Numbered from the stretch's first letter, positions 54,001 through 63,027 are shown. The stretch is DNA of 64,000 nt from Asaia krungthepensis NRIC 0535 (GCF_025995175.1 NZ_BAPV01000043.1:1-64000), one strand, 5' to 3'. Translations and numbers: made by a program. Notes: a model not told the origin generated them from the sequence alone.

Positions 54001-55676
54001 ATGACAATACTGATGGTGACCCACAGGATATTCATCATCAGAGCGTTCGAGACGATATAGTCGTTGTGGTTATGCGCGAGACGAAAGATCCCGACGCCGA
54101 GACCGATCAACAAGACAACCGCAATATATACATTCGGATAGACGGCGCTCCAGTCCAGATAGGAACGATCGAGCAGCCCCCCCTTCTCGGTCACGTTGAA
54201 CTTGCCGCGACGCGGAAAGATCAGGGTCATGACGCTCACCCGGGCGAGGAACGGGGCAAGCGTTGTCTCGTAGACTTCACTCCAGAGCGAGTAGCGCCAG
54301 TTCCTGTTGGTGCGCGCAGATGTGAGAACGCTATGGACGAGGTGCGGAAGCGCATAGATGGCGATTGCAAATGGCGAAGCGTCAATCAGGGTCTGATTGA
54401 AAAGGAGGTAAGCCATCGGCGCGGTGAGGAAGATGAGACGCGGAATGGCAAAGAGAAAGCTGGCAATAGCCGCGAAATAGCACAGCCTTTGCGCAAAATT
54501 CAGCCCAGGCCCGGAAAGCGGATTATCCAGTCTCAGGATCTGCAACATGCCACGCGCCCAGCGCATACGCTGCCCCACATGCAGGATCAGACGCTCGGTA
54601 GACAGACCCGCGGCGAGCGGCTTGGCGAGATAGGCCGTCGACCAGCCAAGGCGCTGCAGCTTGAGCGCGGTGTGCATATCTTCCGTAACGGTTTCAACAG
54701 CGACACCGCCAATTTCCTGCAAGGCTGCGCGCCGGATGACGGCGCAGGACCCGCAGAAAAATGTGGCGTTCCAGAAGTCGTTTCCGTCCTGAATCAATCC
54801 GTAAAAAAGATTGCCTTCGGGTGGAACAACGGCCCCGTGGGAAAAATTGCGCTGGAACGGGTCCGGTGAATAGAAGTGATGCGGCGTCTGGATCAGTGCC
54901 AGACGCGGCTTGGTCATGAAAGGGCCGACCGTTTCCTGCAGAAAACTGCGTTTCGCGATATGATCGCAGTCGAAGATCGCGATAAGCTCGCCTTTCGTCA
55001 TCTGCATCGCGTGATTGAGATTTCCAGCCTTGGCATGATTATGCTCTGATCGCGCGATATAACCGGCGCCACAGGATTCCGCGAACTCGCGGAATTCCTC
55101 ACGATGCCCGTCATCCAGCAGATAGACATTGATCCGGTCGCTCGGCCAATCAATCCCCATGGCTGCAAGCACCGTTTGCCGAACGATACGCAGTTCCTCG
55201 TTATAGGTCGGGATATAGATGTCTACCGAAGGCCAGATCGACACGTCTTTGGGCATTGGAGCGACTTCGCGGCCCAGCGGATGCAAGGACTGGAAATAGC
55301 TCAATATGAGCATGACGAATGCGTAGATTTCCGCCAGCACGAGAACCGTTCCGAGAACGGATTGCGTCCAGGAACTGAAATTCAGCGTTTCCGTAAGGCG
55401 CCAACTTAGGTAGCGCAAAGACACGATGATAGAGAGGCCTTTGAGCACGAGCGTCGCTCTGGGGCCGCTATGCCGATTGATCAGGAAAAACAGACCAATA
55501 CCGACGAAACAGACAATCGTCTGACCGGCCAGATTGAGATGAACGAAAGCGGCGATAACCATGCAGAACACGGCCACGACAACGAGGCTAGTGCGGATCG
55601 CTGCGCGCGTCCGTGAATGGGCCGCATCATCGATCCAGGTGTCGAGGATCGATATGCCGCGTCTGACGTGCTTCAT
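51033..55676 (-). CDS. bcsAB: Fused cellulose synthase catalytic and regulatory subunits BcsAB
   Basis: A 1547-residue fusion, matching the length of acetobacterial AcsAB. The BcsA half has GT2 motifs YIPTYNE, FDCDH, TEDMH and QRMRW, then a PilZ domain with RHSPR and NMSYGG for cyclic-di-GMP. After a membrane helix, residues from about 760 are the periplasmic BcsB domain (proline/alanine-rich linker, LNDQFIG, carbohydrate-binding and flavodoxin-like parts) ending in a membrane anchor (VILLAVFGVGLGVLILFRVL). Synthesises beta-1,4-glucan from UDP-glucose. Confidence 0.97.
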   Translation of the reverse strand: MKHVRRGISILDTWIDDAAHSRTRAAIRTSLVVVAVFCMVIAAFVHLNLAGQTIVCFVGIGLFFLINRHSGPRATLVLKGLSIIVSLRYLSWRLTETLNFSSWTQSVLGTVLVLAEIYAFVMLILSYFQSLHPLGREVAPMPKDVSIWPSVDIYIPTYNEELRIVRQTVLAAMGIDWPSDRINVYLLDDGHREEFREFAESCGAGYIARSEHNHAKAGNLNHAMQMTKGELIAIFDCDHIAKRSFLQETVGPFMTKPRLALIQTPHHFYSPDPFQRNFSHGAVVPPEGNLFYGLIQDGNDFWNATFFCGSCAVIRRAALQEIGGVAVETVTEDMHTALKLQRLGWSTAYLAKPLAAGLSTERLILHVGQRMRWARGMLQILRLDNPLSGPGLNFAQRLCYFAAIASFLFAIPRLIFLTAPMAYLLFNQTLIDASPFAIAIYALPHLVHSVLTSARTNRNWRYSLWSEVYETTLAPFLARVSVMTLIFPRRGKFNVTEKGGLLDRSYLDWSAVYPNVYIAVVLLIGLGVGIFRLAHNHNDYIVSNALMMNILWVTISIVIVLAAISIGRESMQIRHSPRVDMVIPVTVRTADGRMFQYTSENMSYGGCMLHGSAPVEALPSGSLINVLVPDMAETYALPAKVIRATNSGSLALSWAATTIIQEAQIVRVIFGRLDAWSSWADYKPDSLPRSILLIFRSIIDLFKPATFRKQKRGVALKPRVTQAVPPKTAVIVRPKSGLLRVLVAGIGLWSIAPEARAQQMPADLPLPGSAGALPASAVPSQPAPAASASALPQAAPTSPTQSGASAAIIPPASLTDNNPSEPVAPAREELENARTTSWSFTQLGSADTLIMTPWIPIQGLNFGVPASEVVTAATLTLHGSLSPDMLPAGSGVTIFLNDQFIGVIHPDKSKPQFGPLSFTVNPLFFREHNVLTFHFAGQYTLSCGDQTSPLLWAKILGQSSLSITSAPLPPSRDLAALPAPFFNEAVLTPARVPFVLMRQSSPRTLEASAVLASWFGSLSDYRGASFPVMSQLPPSGGAVVVGPASAIGQYLGGQAQITGPTVLETVNTNDAFGAVLVVTGRTDEEVLAAARSVAFGSKGFPHESRILTPTVSIEPRKPYDAPGFVTRSQPIRIGDLVALSSLQGYGYVPGTISVPFRTTPDIYTWRDHPLSMHFTVRGPLGTEIDRRRSHVDVSVNGIYLKSVSLDPPSDLPNWLRRLWPDASKAQTAHVSIPPWAIYGANTLGFYLESRPIGRRDCSGMTQDLRMSIDPDSTIDLTRAYHYTQLPNLAYFANSGFPFTRMADLSDTAVVLPASHSEGTETAFLDLMGMIGASTHFPVSGLTVLHADAVTDTETRNLIVMDTNVSSPAVERFLRGTPYSFTGTTLNYTRSSVLEPFRLLTRALSNSTEDGRESTLQSLSAATSMGDGGALIERRSPFSSSATMLLMLSENPQGLERLVQTMRDPKTQPMIQGDLTLINASHILATRNLPTYAVGSLPFWFWPDLYLGDHPFRVILLAVFGVGLGVLILFRVLTSHARRRAQEIHRDR

Positions 55677-55689
55677 CTGTCCCCTCGCC

Positions 55690-56460
55690 TCAATGCAGGC
55701 TGTTAATCGTCTGGACTAGCCTTGAGCCGACCTGTTCGAGATCGGCCGCAGCGCGGGAATACGGGGCATAATGTTGAACAAGTTTCTGGCTGGCGAAGGC
55801 CTCGCCCACGTGTTCGTCACGGCAGATCGTTCCCAGATGCATGGGCCCGAAGCGACGCAGAATTTGCGGCATAGCCATCGAACTGACACGGCTGAGCGGG
55901 TCGAAGCGGTTGACGATGATACGATGCGCGAAGCGTGCCGCCTCACGCTCCTCAATTCCATAGCAACTGGCAGAGTGTATTTCAGGAACCAGCGAAATGC
56001 AGGACGCTTCCGCCGTCATGACTGAGATCACGAGGTCTGCGTAGGGAAGAATTGATGAAAAGGCGATTGAATAACCCGGGGAGGTATCGACGATCACGAC
56101 AGTATCCGCCTGTTTCGCAAGGGCGGCAATTTCCGACACGATCAGGCTGGGATCGTCCCTGATCACCTGTTCGAAGGCGGCCTGGGCGTGAAGGGGCTGA
56201 GACCCGTGCGGATAGAGGTAGATATCATTCGATGTATGAATCGCCGCGCCGGCCCAGGATTGTCGTGAAGCAATACAGGCGGAGAGACCGTAACGGTGCG
56301 ACATAGGCACACCGAAGTGAAGCCTCAGCGCATTTTGAGGATCGAGGTCTATCGCGATCACCCGCGAGGCCCCTGCCCTGCGGATCTCATCGGCCAGATG
56401 GGCCGTAACCATTGTCTTTCCGACACCGCCCTTGGGGGACGCAACACAGATCAATGTCAT
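55690..56460 (-). CDS. bcsQ: BcsQ-type MinD/ParA ATPase of the cellulose operon
   Basis: A 256-residue SIMIBI ATPase with deviant Walker A KGGVGKTM at residues 10-17 and switch segments AIDLDPQNALRLHFG and VVIVDTSPGYS. BcsQ helps position or assemble the cellulose machine at the cell pole in enterobacteria. It lies 13 bp upstream of bcsAB and 42 bp after the proline-rich gene. Its presence differs from the well-known Komagataeibacter operon, which I recall as lacking it. Confidence 0.9.
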   Translation of the reverse strand: MTLICVASPKGGVGKTMVTAHLADEIRRAGASRVIAIDLDPQNALRLHFGVPMSHRYGLSACIASRQSWAGAAIHTSNDIYLYPHGSQPLHAQAAFEQVIRDDPSLIVSEIAALAKQADTVVIVDTSPGYSIAFSSILPYADLVISVMTAEASCISLVPEIHSASCYGIEEREAARFAHRIIVNRFDPLSRVSSMAMPQILRRFGPMHLGTICRDEHVGEAFASQKLVQHYAPYSRAAADLEQVGSRLVQTINSLH

Positions 56461-56502
56461 CTTACTTTTTCTTGTTCCAGTCTGGTGCAGAAAGGGCGCA
56501 GC

Positions 56503-57192
56503 TCAACGACGGAAAATTCCATGGAGCCGCCTTTGGACCTCGGGCTTGGCAATCGGGGCCGCGCGGAGACGGGCTAGAAGCTCGGAGACTGGGAGTGCGC
56601 GCCATGCCTCATCGGTTTCCCCGGCCATCGCTTGAGGCGTCACTGTCACGCCGTCATCGGCTTGTTTTTGCACGAACACGCGTGATGTCGGGGTAGTTTC
56701 AGGTATCTCAGCGCGTGATGGTCTCGTTGGCGCAGAGGCCATGAAATCAGGTGATGCTGGACGCTGAGCGCCGAGGTTCAGCATACCAGCCTGGCGGGCA
56801 TCAGGTACCTGCGCTCCGAAATGAACTGAACCAGCAGGAGCGTTGACCGAAGGTGCCACGGGGGGCGCAGGGGTTGGCGCGCTGGCGACTGGAACGGACA
56901 TATGGGCTGGCGTGGCGACCGACGTGTCTGCCATTCGAGGTTGCGCGCCTGCTCCCGCCTCATCAGGTGCGATACGACCAGACTTCGCTTCTCCTGAAGA
57001 AGGGTCAATCCGCACACCTGAGACGGCCTGTACGTGCGCTTGAGTGGCACGCGTGTCCTCCCCCTCATCAGGCGTCACAAGGGGGGGCGCTATGCGTGAC
57101 AGCGCATTGAAATCATGGAACCCCTCCTGCTCAGGAAGAGGAGGCTGATCGCCGAAGGATTCCTGCAGGATTTTGAAACTATCGGGCATCAT
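56503..57192 (-). CDS. Proline/alanine-rich cellulose-operon protein (CcpAx/BcsP-like)
   Basis: A 229-residue, largely disordered protein rich in Pro, Ala and Ser between residues 75 and 190. The N-terminus DSFKILQESFGDQ resembles the start of CcpAx (DFQRVLRSFG) and BcsP (xxFGG), and the C-terminus ends in a basic helix (LLARLRAAPIAKPEVQRRLH). Its place between the endoglucanase and bcsQ is that of ccpAx. ATGA-coupled to the endoglucanase gene. Probably an accessory scaffold for the synthase; exact family is uncertain. Confidence 0.65.
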   Translation of the reverse strand: MMPDSFKILQESFGDQPPLPEQEGFHDFNALSRIAPPLVTPDEGEDTRATQAHVQAVSGVRIDPSSGEAKSGRIAPDEAGAGAQPRMADTSVATPAHMSVPVASAPTPAPPVAPSVNAPAGSVHFGAQVPDARQAGMLNLGAQRPASPDFMASAPTRPSRAEIPETTPTSRVFVQKQADDGVTVTPQAMAGETDEAWRALPVSELLARLRAAPIAKPEVQRRLHGIFRR

Positions 57193-58238
57193 ACCAACTC
57201 CATCGACGCAATCCTGGCCAGCAAGGTCAGTGATGCGGAATAATAATCATCGCTCTCGGCCAACCCTGGCAGATCAGGCAGCGCGTCGGCGCCATTGAGA
57301 GCAAGCAGGTAAACGGCCCGGAATCCTGGGGGCGCATTGTAGGCAGATCGCTCCCCGGTCATCAGATCTATCCACCCCGGCAGGGCCGTCATCGAGTAGT
57401 TCTGGCTGACCGCGTATAGGGACTGCTTCAGGCTCGCCGGCATGACCTTCCCCCATTTGAAGTAAAGGGGGATACGAATAGCGTCATAGGAAAACCGGGG
57501 CGCAAAGCTCGCAGCGGGATAGATACGCTCCGACTTGCGATCGATTGCGAGCCAGTCGGGCGGCAAACCCCAGAGCCCGAAGCGACTTGCAAGGAGAAGC
57601 TGCTGCCCATGATCCATCACAGTCTTCCACGGTCCAGACGGGTCTAGGGAGGCTGCACGACCGAGAGCAGGCATCAGATAATAGGACAGGTTGACGATCG
57701 CCGCTTTGGGTCTGTCAAAACCCTTCATACCAGGCAGCAACACAAGACGGCTCCCGATCTTGCGTACGCATTTTTCGCCGAGGTCCCGGATGATCGCCTT
57801 TGCCTGGTCGAGATAGGCTTCTACACGCCATAGCAAGGCGCCGCGACGGAGCGCCCACGCGATCATGAGATCCCCATCGCTCGCATTATTCGTGTCAGGC
57901 ACGTGCGGAGCATTGGGAGACCAGCGCCAGCTATGCAGATTCCCATCGCGATGCTTCAGATTATTCCGGGTCCACTCCAGAATTTTGTCGAAAGCTGTGC
58001 GGTCGTTGAATGTCGAGGCAAAGAAAAGACCGTAACCCTGACCTTCAGAGTGCGAAACATCATGATTGCCCGTATCGACGATGCGACCGTCGGGCTTCAT
58101 GAAACGTTTTTTGTACAATTCCCAGTCTGGATCACCCAATCCCTGGGTCTGCGCGAGCGCCACACCATGGAGACCAAGCGTTCCCGCTACAGAAAGCGTA
58201 TTACGGCAAAATTGTCGTCTGACAATTGAACGAAACAT
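57189..58238 (-). CDS. cmcAx: GH8 endo-beta-1,4-glucanase (CMCax/BcsZ)
   Basis: A 349-residue GH8 protein. The signal region FCRNTLSVAGTLGLHGVALA is followed by the catalytic domain with general acid Glu65 in HSEGQGYGL and Asp121/Asp123 in NASDGDLMIAWAL. It trims periplasmic glucan and is needed for normal ribbon formation in acetic acid bacteria. Start at 58238 (MFRSIVRRQF) gives a sensible leader; upstream codons to 58307 run into the AT-rich promoter. First gene of the cellulose operon. Confidence 0.94.
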   Translation of the reverse strand: MFRSIVRRQFCRNTLSVAGTLGLHGVALAQTQGLGDPDWELYKKRFMKPDGRIVDTGNHDVSHSEGQGYGLFFASTFNDRTAFDKILEWTRNNLKHRDGNLHSWRWSPNAPHVPDTNNASDGDLMIAWALRRGALLWRVEAYLDQAKAIIRDLGEKCVRKIGSRLVLLPGMKGFDRPKAAIVNLSYYLMPALGRAASLDPSGPWKTVMDHGQQLLLASRFGLWGLPPDWLAIDRKSERIYPAASFAPRFSYDAIRIPLYFKWGKVMPASLKQSLYAVSQNYSMTALPGWIDLMTGERSAYNAPPGFRAVYLLALNGADALPDLPGLAESDDYYSASLTLLARIASMELV

Positions 58239-59414
58239 TAACGATCTTTCGACATCGCGCAGCATTGAATCCATGGTCTGGAAACAGACTGTGCTATTTT
58301 CGAGCACATGCCGTCAATAGTCTACCAAAAACGTTAACAATCATCGTTAATCCTGGAAATTTCCAAAACTTCCAGAAAAATTTAACGTCTTCATTCCTCG
58401 TTTTCAGTCTCGACGAAAAAGAATAGTCGTTCCCTTTGCATTTTCACAATTTTGATCACGAAACAGAGTGGGATCACTCGGAAATTCTTTAGCCTGTGCG
58501 GACCATAGTCTCCGAGGCGGGAATGCATACGCTACGGTTACGCCCGATTTGGTTCCTGGACTTCGGTATCACTCGCATTTATGTGAATTTTTCCCCAGGC
58601 ACGCTCATCACACCCCGTTCCAACCCGTTACTTGTGTGCAACACCAAGGTCCAATTCAGCCTCCCGTTTGTGTAATGCGAAAGTTGGTCAGCCGTGATTG
58701 CGGTTTCAGAGGACTGCCGGAAGACGATTTCGTGAACCAACAGACGGGGAGGCCTGATAGTTCATAGTGAACTGCCGGGCCTTGCCTGGACTGATGCGGC
58801 TGATCGACCCGGGGTCGTGCTAATCGCTGGTGAGGGCCTCGCCTCGACTAACATCCGGATAACAAACTACTCCTCGGCAATACGCGCCCAACGGCGCCTA
58901 GAAGATGCTTGATTATTTTACAGCGCCCGAAATCATGCAGACTGCGTCGCAAGAGCGAAGACGCACGCGATGGCCCAATCCCAAGGGCGAAAGGCGTGGT
59001 ACCGTTGATGCGTCCATCCAGCACCGATGGCAACGCTTGAAGGCGGAGCAGACACGCCCGTGCATGGCTGAGCGCTCAACCCGTCATCAGTCAGTTCGCT
59101 TCTCGCTAAGGGCGCTCGGGTATACATGCAGTAGTCTATGCATCAGGCAGAGCGTGTTCCCTTATGAGTTATGAGACGCTTCTGATGCCGACAGTGTGGT
59201 CCGCCGGAAAGACATGAGACTCCGGAGTGCGCAGGTTTCCTGCCGCGTTACTGCCTCACTGCTTTCAGGATCAAAGACACGCAGGGTCAGTTGTGTGGGT
59301 GAGCGCATTCCGAAACACGAATGAACGGGTGTGTGCTCAGGTCGGCAGAACCGTGCCTCACAACTCTGAAGCGGCTCTCCAATGATGAAGACAGCTCGCG
59401 GCGCCCGGCGACGT
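58239..59414. other. Long intergenic region upstream of the cellulose operon
   Basis: About 1.18 kb. The part next to cmcAx (58300-58460) is strikingly AT-rich with short repeats and should contain the operon promoter. The rest (58500-59400) is of normal GC, with no supported gene; its short open frames lack ribosome sites. The end of the downstream sensor kinase gene marks its right side. Confidence 0.55.
58331..58375. promoter_or_regulatory. Repeat-bearing AT-rich segment, candidate cellulose-operon control site
   Basis: CGTTAA occurs twice (near 58332 and 58345), the palindrome TGGAAATTTCCA spans 58354-58365, and CTGGAA/TTCCAG arms lie at 58353-58358 and 58370-58375. The cluster is about 95-115 bp upstream of cmcAx. 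No specific regulator is identified. Confidence 0.4.
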
Positions 59415-61202
59415 TTAAGCCAGATGACGCCGTAGAGTCTGAATAGGGAATTCCAGACGATATATCGTCCCCGCCTCCGACGAAATATCGAGTTTTGCCC
59501 CGAGTTGACGCGCGAACCCCCGAACCAGTTGCAGTCCTATGCCCTCCCGCTTGTCCTCGTTTGTGTCACCCTGAAAAGCGAGCCCTACCCCGTCATCCTC
59601 AATGCTGAGGACCGCCATATCGCCCTGACGTGCCAATCTGATGCGCACAGTGCCGCTCCTTTCGTCGGGAAAGGCATACCGAAGGGCGTTGGTGACAATT
59701 TCAGTGACGATGAGCGACAGGGGAACAGCTTGGTCAGGTGTTACCGGCAGGCTCTGCAGATCAAGCGAAAGGCTGATGCGAGACCCGTTCAGTCGGCTAT
59801 TTGCAGTGAAGATCTGGCTGGCCAGTTCCTCGAGGAAGGCGCGGATATCGAGGCTCGACAAGCCGCCCTCAGGATAAAGGTAACGATGGAGGGTCGCCAA
59901 CGTCCTGACCCGGTCCCGCACGAGGTGGAATTCCTGCCGTGCTTCGGGAAGCTTGATTCTGTTCGCCTGCAGGTTCAGCAGCGATGCCACGATCTGCAGG
60001 TTATTTTTGACGCGGTGGTGAATTTCGCGAATGAGCACGTCCTGCTGCTTGGTAGCGCGTTGCAGTCGCGCCTCATGACGATCGAGACGCTTCGTTGCCC
60101 GGCTGAAAGCCCTCTCCATCTGCCTGATCTCGAATGGAAGCGCATGCGGGAGATCGGGTTGGAACGTGCCGTGACGCCGCCAGTCAGCTACACTGGCAGC
60201 CAGTTTTTCCAGCGGCTCAACAAGATAGCGTTGTGCCGCGAGGGCCACGAGCAAAAGCTCGACGACCAGAATGAGTACGATGAGCATTACTCGGGCGAGG
60301 AAGAGCTGGAGGGCGCGGGCTTCGGCAGGGCTACGTACTGAAACGGCAACAATGCTCGTCGGACCGTATCCCGGGATCAGAGTGTAGTAGACGCTGCCTA
60401 CTCGGAAATGATCCTGTACCCGCGCCGTCTTCATGTCGGCCTCGAGACGGTCCAGGGCCTCTTTTACCCAGGGCGACGAAACCAGTTGTCTGGGAGTGAG
60501 CGGTAGAGGTACGCCAGAGCCGGAGTATAACCAGAGATCCGTCTCACCACTCTGTGAATCGCTAGGAGGCCGGGCATATTGTCGGTTGGCCACAAGTTCC
60601 TCGTTGATAAGTGGCCGATACGCAACCAACATTCCTGGAACTATCGCGCCGGAGCGGTCGACATACTCTAGCTTGATATGTGATCGCACCAGCGGGACCG
60701 CGTCCGCTAGAAACACCGCGCCACCCCCGTCACCCTGCAATTTACTGAGGCCGTCTGGAGCGACATCGCTATCGAATCGTGCCAAAGGAAGCAGATCACG
60801 CTGGCACGGGTTGCCGTCGCGTTCACTTCCAAGGCTTGAGGCGACCACCTTGCCGTTGTCATTAATCAGCTCAAGTGAACAATAATGCTGCTGGCTGATT
60901 GACTGCACGAGCTGGAACGCGCGCGGCGCAATCTCCTCATGCAAAGTGATCTGTGAGAGCGTTTCCAAGGCACCCTGAGCACGACCAAGATCGGCTGCAA
61001 TTTCATGCCGGGCGCTGATTGCGTCTGCCCTTGTACGATCGAAGCTGTTGTCCGATGTCGCCTGGTACGTGTGCCATGCCAAAACGCCAGCCACGCACGC
61101 CAGAGGCAGAGAAGTGCAGATAATGAGGGTCATGACACGTGAGCCAACAGTGTCAAAGAGGCCCGACCGTCGCCTGATCTTTATAATGGCAGACAACCTC
61201 AA
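59415..61202 (-). CDS. HisKA_2-type membrane sensor histidine kinase of the general stress response
   Basis: A 595-residue protein: membrane helix at 22-45, a periplasmic sensor region of about 250 residues, a second helix at 300-322, HAMP-like linker, and a HisKA_2/HWE kinase with phosphoacceptor REIHHRVKNNLQIVASLLNLQ-type motif (His395/396) and ATPase motifs EIVTNALRYAF and DDGVGL. This kinase class phosphorylates PhyR-type proteins (PhyK/PhyT). The predicted start is TTG; an ATG 23 codons later is possible. Lies 62 bp downstream of nepR. Confidence 0.88.
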   Translation of the reverse strand: MRLSAIIKIRRRSGLFDTVGSRVMTLIICTSLPLACVAGVLAWHTYQATSDNSFDRTRADAISARHEIAADLGRAQGALETLSQITLHEEIAPRAFQLVQSISQQHYCSLELINDNGKVVASSLGSERDGNPCQRDLLPLARFDSDVAPDGLSKLQGDGGGAVFLADAVPLVRSHIKLEYVDRSGAIVPGMLVAYRPLINEELVANRQYARPPSDSQSGETDLWLYSGSGVPLPLTPRQLVSSPWVKEALDRLEADMKTARVQDHFRVGSVYYTLIPGYGPTSIVAVSVRSPAEARALQLFLARVMLIVLILVVELLLVALAAQRYLVEPLEKLAASVADWRRHGTFQPDLPHALPFEIRQMERAFSRATKRLDRHEARLQRATKQQDVLIREIHHRVKNNLQIVASLLNLQANRIKLPEARQEFHLVRDRVRTLATLHRYLYPEGGLSSLDIRAFLEELASQIFTANSRLNGSRISLSLDLQSLPVTPDQAVPLSLIVTEIVTNALRYAFPDERSGTVRIRLARQGDMAVLSIEDDGVGLAFQGDTNEDKREGIGLQLVRGFARQLGAKLDISSEAGTIYRLEFPIQTLRRHLA

Positions 61203-61264
61203 TGCTCGCAGCTGCTCATATGGGACCCTGCCCGTACCACTAGCCTCATTCCTAGCCCGGACGC

Positions 61265-61450
61265 CTATTTCTGCTCGCTGCGATCATCCTCAATGAGCCG
61301 CAACAGCTCTTCAGGGATCGGCTCATTTGCGACGTCGTCAAAGAGCTGGTGCAAGCCACGCTTGAGCCAGATATCGAAGGGGTTCTCCGCTTCGCCCGGT
61401 GACATGGTCTGGCGGGGCTTCTCGGGCACGCCGTCCTCTCCCCCAGTCAT
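61265..61450 (-). CDS. nepR: NepR anti-sigma factor
   Basis: A 61-residue acidic protein. The core FDIWLKRGLHQLFDDVANEPIPEELLRLIE, abbreviated here to LKRGLHQLFDDVANEPIPEE, is the two-helix NepR fold that holds EcfG-type sigma factors until phosphorylated PhyR takes it away. Located between ecfG and the sensor kinase gene, as in other alphaproteobacteria. Confidence 0.93.
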   Translation of the reverse strand: MTGGEDGVPEKPRQTMSPGEAENPFDIWLKRGLHQLFDDVANEPIPEELLRLIEDDRSEQK

Positions 61451-61571
61451 GTTCTCACCTCAACGAAAGAAACCAACCCATGCAATCTTAACAATGGGCC
61501 GGCGAACGAGTTGCACTAACGAATTTTAATCAACTCATTTTGAAAGAAAAGAAAGATGCAATCACAAAGAA

Positions 61572-61596
61572 GGGGAACGAGCCACGCTCATTCCCC
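61572..61596 (-). terminator. Intrinsic terminator after ecfG
   Basis: Read on the minus strand: GGGGAA, one base, GAGC, GTG loop, GCTC, one base, TTCCCC, then TTCTTTG. A strong stem with a T-rich tail, 60 bp beyond the ecfG stop, separating ecfG from nepR transcription. Confidence 0.75.
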
Positions 61597-61655
61597 TCCC
61601 ATGTATGCAAAGATGTCGCATCGGACGATCAGAGATCCGCGAAGCGTGGCATAGC

Positions 61656-62234
61656 TCAGAACGAAAACAGATCGTCGGACTTCAGACCCTTGCGGCGGCG
61701 ATCGTCGAGGGTGGAACGCAGAGCCGCAACCTTGATCCGAAGCTTGTCGTTCGCAGGCAGGTCCCCGGTCATCCAGGCCTCCAACTGGCGGCGCGCACGG
61801 AACACACGGCTTTTTGCCGTACCCACCGCGCATCCGGTTGCTTCTGCCAGGGCTTCGTAGCTCATGCCCTGTACGACAACCATGACCAAGGCTTCACGCT
61901 GATCCGCCGGAAGGCGCGAGAGGGCAAGGGAGAGGTCCTTGAGGGCAAGACTATCTTCGTGGGTCGCATTGCTTGCGAAGGAGGAAGCGGGCACATCCTC
62001 GATGTCCGTCGTCTCGCGGCGCTTGCGCAGGTCGGAGATGAAACGGTTACGCAGAATACGATGCATCCAGGCAGAGAAATTCGTGCCGGGGATGAAGCTG
62101 TCCTGAGCGGCCAGGGCGTTGCAGACCGCATCCTGAACCAGATCTTCTGCGGCGGAACGGTTGCGGGTCAGCGAGAGAGCCTGAACACGCAGTTTGGGAA
62201 GGATCTGGATAACTTGGTCATGGAAGCTGGTCAT
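61656..62234 (-). CDS. ecfG: EcfG-type general stress response sigma factor
   Basis: A 192-residue ECF sigma. Region 2 has AAEDLVQDAVCNALAAQDSF and NFSAWMHRILRNRFISDLRKR; region 4 has VQGMSYEALAEATGCAVGTAKSRVFRARR. AGAGGA precedes the ATG. Position next to nepR and phyR supports the EcfG assignment. A second related ECF gene lies 124 bp upstream on the same strand. Confidence 0.88.
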   Translation of the reverse strand: MTSFHDQVIQILPKLRVQALSLTRNRSAAEDLVQDAVCNALAAQDSFIPGTNFSAWMHRILRNRFISDLRKRRETTDIEDVPASSFASNATHEDSLALKDLSLALSRLPADQREALVMVVVQGMSYEALAEATGCAVGTAKSRVFRARRQLEAWMTGDLPANDKLRIKVAALRSTLDDRRRKGLKSDDLFSF

Positions 62235-62358
62235 GCGAAAATCCTCTTCGCTCGGTGCTTTTCATGTGAGGAATGAACGGCATTCCAGATCGGTTGCATC
62301 GCCTCGCAATTTTCTAAATTTTTTTCTCGCGGCCTGAAAGCGTCCGGATGCGTCACCT

Positions 62359-63003
62359 TCAGCTCTCCGTCATGGGCGTAGACGGAACGCTCGAGGCCAG
62401 CTCTGCCAGCTTGGCGCGGGCTCGGGAAACACGCGCCTTCATTGTTCCGACCGGACAGTCACAGATCGCTGCCGCCTCCTCATAACTGAGCTCCTGAGCG
62501 CCAACCAGGATGAGAGCTTCACGAAGCACTTGCGGAAGTCTCCAAAGGAGTACAGAGAGATCGAGCACATGATCCTGAAGGGCGGCGCCCCTGTCAGACA
62601 TCTCGTCGCTCTCCCGCGAGATACCGGAGAGAATTTCGGTTTCCTTCGCTTTTCTGCGACGCTGCTCCAGGAAAACATTCCTCAGGATGGTGAAGAGCCA
62701 GGCCTTGATGTTGGTCCCCTCCTGGAACTGGTGACGCGCGCCGAGCGCACGAAGAACAGTATCCTGCACGAGATCATCCGCTGCGGCCACGTCACGCGTA
62801 AGGTACCGCGCAAAGCCGCGCAGATCGCCAAGATGGACGGCAATTCCCTTGCGCACGGGGTCAGCCGCAGCCCCCTCAAGCTTTCCGCTCTCCTGATTGT
62901 GCGGGCTCAGTGCCCCTGCTCCCCACCGTCGCTCAAAGCATTCCTCTTTGCTGCTCTCTGAAAAAGTGCCATCCTGACGCAACAGAACGCGTTTTGTTCG
63001 CAC
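62359..63003 (-). CDS. Second ECF sigma factor of the stress locus
   Basis: A 214-residue ECF sigma with region 2 (AAADDLVQDTVLRALGARHQF, NIKAWLFTILRNVFLEQRRR) and region 4 (ELSYEEAAAICDCPVGTMKARVSRARAKL). It closely parallels the EcfG at 61656 in organisation, and its ILRNVF and GTNIKAWLFTI blocks are also EcfG-like. The start is GTG 63003; an N-terminal extension of about 50 residues is unusual, so translation may begin later. Head-to-head with phyR, only 24 bp apart. Confidence 0.85.
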   Translation of the reverse strand: MRTKRVLLRQDGTFSESSKEECFERRWGAGALSPHNQESGKLEGAAADPVRKGIAVHLGDLRGFARYLTRDVAAADDLVQDTVLRALGARHQFQEGTNIKAWLFTILRNVFLEQRRRKAKETEILSGISRESDEMSDRGAALQDHVLDLSVLLWRLPQVLREALILVGAQELSYEEAAAICDCPVGTMKARVSRARAKLAELASSVPSTPMTES

Positions 63004-63027
63004 ATCTTTCCGGAGCTTCGTTAATCA

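Noticed and set aside
58468-58767. A 99-codon plus-strand open frame in the gap next to the cellulose operon.
   Set aside because: No ribosome site, no recognisable motif, and unusual residue make-up.
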